Source: JBGSYN01 sp041750975
GTDB taxonomy: Bacteria; Pseudomonadota; Alphaproteobacteria; Geminicoccales; Geminicoccaceae
NCBI GenBank assembly: GCA_041750975.1
Contig: JBGSYN010000071.1
Coordinates: forward strand, 1 to 60,450
Length of the DNA: 60,450 nt
Reading direction: 5' to 3'
The notes under the pieces are model-generated. The model was not told the DNA's origin and ran no database searches. It saw nothing but the letters and a program-made list of their open reading frames with translations. Every line of letters begins with the position of its first letter. Within the stretch, counting starts at the first letter, position 1. The position numbers were made by a program, and so were the translations under genes. This document shows, piece by piece, positions 59,397 to 60,450 of the stretch.

Positions 59397-60450
59397 TTAG
59401 CCGAACTGGAAGCCGAACAACCCGCTTTCTTCTGTCTCGTCGGAAAGCCTTGTCGGTAGAACGATCTGGTCGCGGTCGAAATCCCCGGAGAAAGGCAGAC
59501 TTTCGAAAACGTCGGAATTCATAGTAACAATATATTGCTGATTATTGCCGACAACATGCTGCCCAATCAAGAGAGCCGAAAGGATTTGCCGAGCATCCAC
59601 TCCATCGAACAGATGACTGTCGTGGACGAGGAAGCCGGTTCCCGAGTATCGGGTATGAACGGACTCGAAAAGCGCGATGTCCATGCAAAACACTTCCATG
59701 CTTCTGATACCTGTCCCGCGGTCGCCTTCAATCCGAATAGAGAATTCTGGTCCATTGTCTGTAGCGCTGACTTCGAAGTAGCCATCCCGCTTTAAGTAAA
59801 GTTCACTGATTAACTCAGCGATCCTGACGATGATCTCCTTCAAGAGCTCGCTATGGGTCACATGGTCAGCCTGGAGACGCCGCTGCAGTTCAATTCGTCC
59901 AACCTTTAGATCCGCTTTTTTGCTTTCCAGTGTCTCCGCTGCCGCGAACCTCTCCCTCAGAGAAGCATATTCGGCCTCTAGTCGAGCTGCTTCACGCTGT
60001 AATTCAACTAGGTCATCGAAGGCCCCCTTCCCTTCAAGCGATACAAGCAGTTGTTTACGCTCATCGCTGGCGTCCTTGAGTAGGCCCTCAGCCCGCGCAA
60101 TCTCGCGCGTCGTTTGATCGATCTCCGACTGGAGGTGAATGCGGCGATTCGTGATAACCGACCGCTGAAACTCAGCCACATCTTCAAAACGTCGAAGCGC
60201 AACCGAAGGAAGTTCCAGCCCACTCGCTCTATACATGCCAGCTACATCGACGGAATAGCCCGGACATTCATCTTCGAGCGCCTTCTGTAAAAACCTGAGC
60301 GTCTCTTTCAGAGACACCAACCGCATCGAGATATCCTGAAGCATCACCCTTAGCTCAGAAGCCCTCTCTGCTGTTTCCCTGTACGTCTCCATGATTTCAA
60401 AGTTGGCGATCTCGTTCCGTTTCTTTTCCACACGCCTTTCAGAAAGTGCC
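59397..60450 (-). CDS. DUF2326-domain ATPase component (ABC-3C type), 5' end outside window
   Basis: The frame stays open to the right edge, so about 350 C-terminal residues are visible. Long coiled coils (about the first 200 residues, for example EIDQTTREIARAEGLLKDAS and LQREAARLEAEYASLRERF) lead to a C-terminal ATPase half with FLVHDSHLFDGVDARQILSALL and IVTMNSDVFESL. HDSHLFDGVD..Q is the hallmark of DUF2326, the SMC/Rad50-like ATPase of ABC three-component conflict systems. The N-terminal Walker A half and partner genes would be upstream, off the edge. Base composition is lower in G+C than neighbouring genes, suggesting horizontal acquisition. Confidence 0.85.
   Translation of the reverse strand, partial: ALSERRVEKKRNEIANFEIMETYRETAERASELRVMLQDISMRLVSLKETLRFLQKALEDECPGYSVDVAGMYRASGLELPSVALRRFEDVAEFQRSVITNRRIHLQSEIDQTTREIARAEGLLKDASDERKQLLVSLEGKGAFDDLVELQREAARLEAEYASLRERFAAAETLESKKADLKVGRIELQRRLQADHVTHSELLKEIIVRIAELISELYLKRDGYFEVSATDNGPEFSIRIEGDRGTGIRSMEVFCMDIALFESVHTRYSGTGFLVHDSHLFDGVDARQILSALLIGQHVVGNNQQYIVTMNSDVFESLPFSGDFDRDQIVLPTRLSDETEESGLFGFQFG

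Overview
The window looks like chromosomal DNA of a free-living, high-GC alphaproteobacterium, perhaps of the Rhodospirillales or Rhizobiales type. The reasons are strong G/C third-position bias, opgG/opgH glucan genes, many ABC importers, enolase-superfamily sugar-acid dehydratases, and tight ATGA-overlapping operons. This placement is inference; no 16S or marker gene is present. I saw no rRNA, tRNA, insertion sequence, integrase or CRISPR array.

Layout. 1-1.5 kb: the end of an MsrQ-like haem membrane protein, an APH(6)-type kinase, then two truncated gene stubs (GNAT and VOC) meeting tail to tail. 1.5-5.5 kb: opgG, a small unknown gene and opgH. 5.8-10.6 kb: a small acidic protein, META-domain protein, EamA transporter, GAF-GGDEF cyclase, MFS transporter and GFA protein. 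10.6-13.8 kb: a sulfatase behind an amino-acid permease carrying two compensating frameshifts. 14-17 kb: acyltransferase-SGNH and a methyltransferase. 17.1-20.4 kb: an HpaI-type aldolase divergent from a galactonate-dehydratase-like enzyme and a very recognisable ManD, a sugar-acid to 2-keto-3-deoxy-acid module.

20.4-33.2 kb is the most unusual part. An ECF sigma factor with an ECF-like promoter is divergent from a secreted DUF4331 protein, a TPR lipoprotein and a HupE/UreJ-type membrane protein with an EF-hand loop. Next comes a type II secretion-like set: L, M and a small C/N-like protein on one strand, and E, F, H, I, J, K on the other. An anti-sigma-like protein with a C-terminal cupin overlaps the end of gspK. 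The secretin, the major pseudopilin GspG and the prepilin peptidase are absent from the window. I read this as one regulated export or assembly system with DUF4331 as a likely client; that link is inference.

33.3-42.2 kb: a 2-hydroxyacid dehydrogenase divergent from a complete Urt/Liv-type ABC importer, then glpD, an MBL-fold hydrolase and an AbrB-family membrane protein. 42.2-50.8 kb: a nine-gene minus-strand operon with a peptide/opine-type ABC importer, an HCCA-isomerase-like thioredoxin-fold protein, a cytoplasmic sulfatase, a secreted unknown and a TauE/SafE exporter. Together these suggest import, desulfation and sulfur-oxyanion export. 50.9-52.2 kb: dinB. 52.3-58.5 kb: a sugar-acid catabolic operon (sugar ABC importer, DapA-family lyase, enolase-superfamily dehydratase) with a divergent GntR/FadR regulator.

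At 58.8-59.0 kb lies a degenerate direct repeat of the 5' end of that dehydratase gene. Past it the DNA is visibly more A/T-rich and enters a DUF2326 (ABC-3C type) ATPase running off the right edge, which probably marks the start of an island or defence locus.
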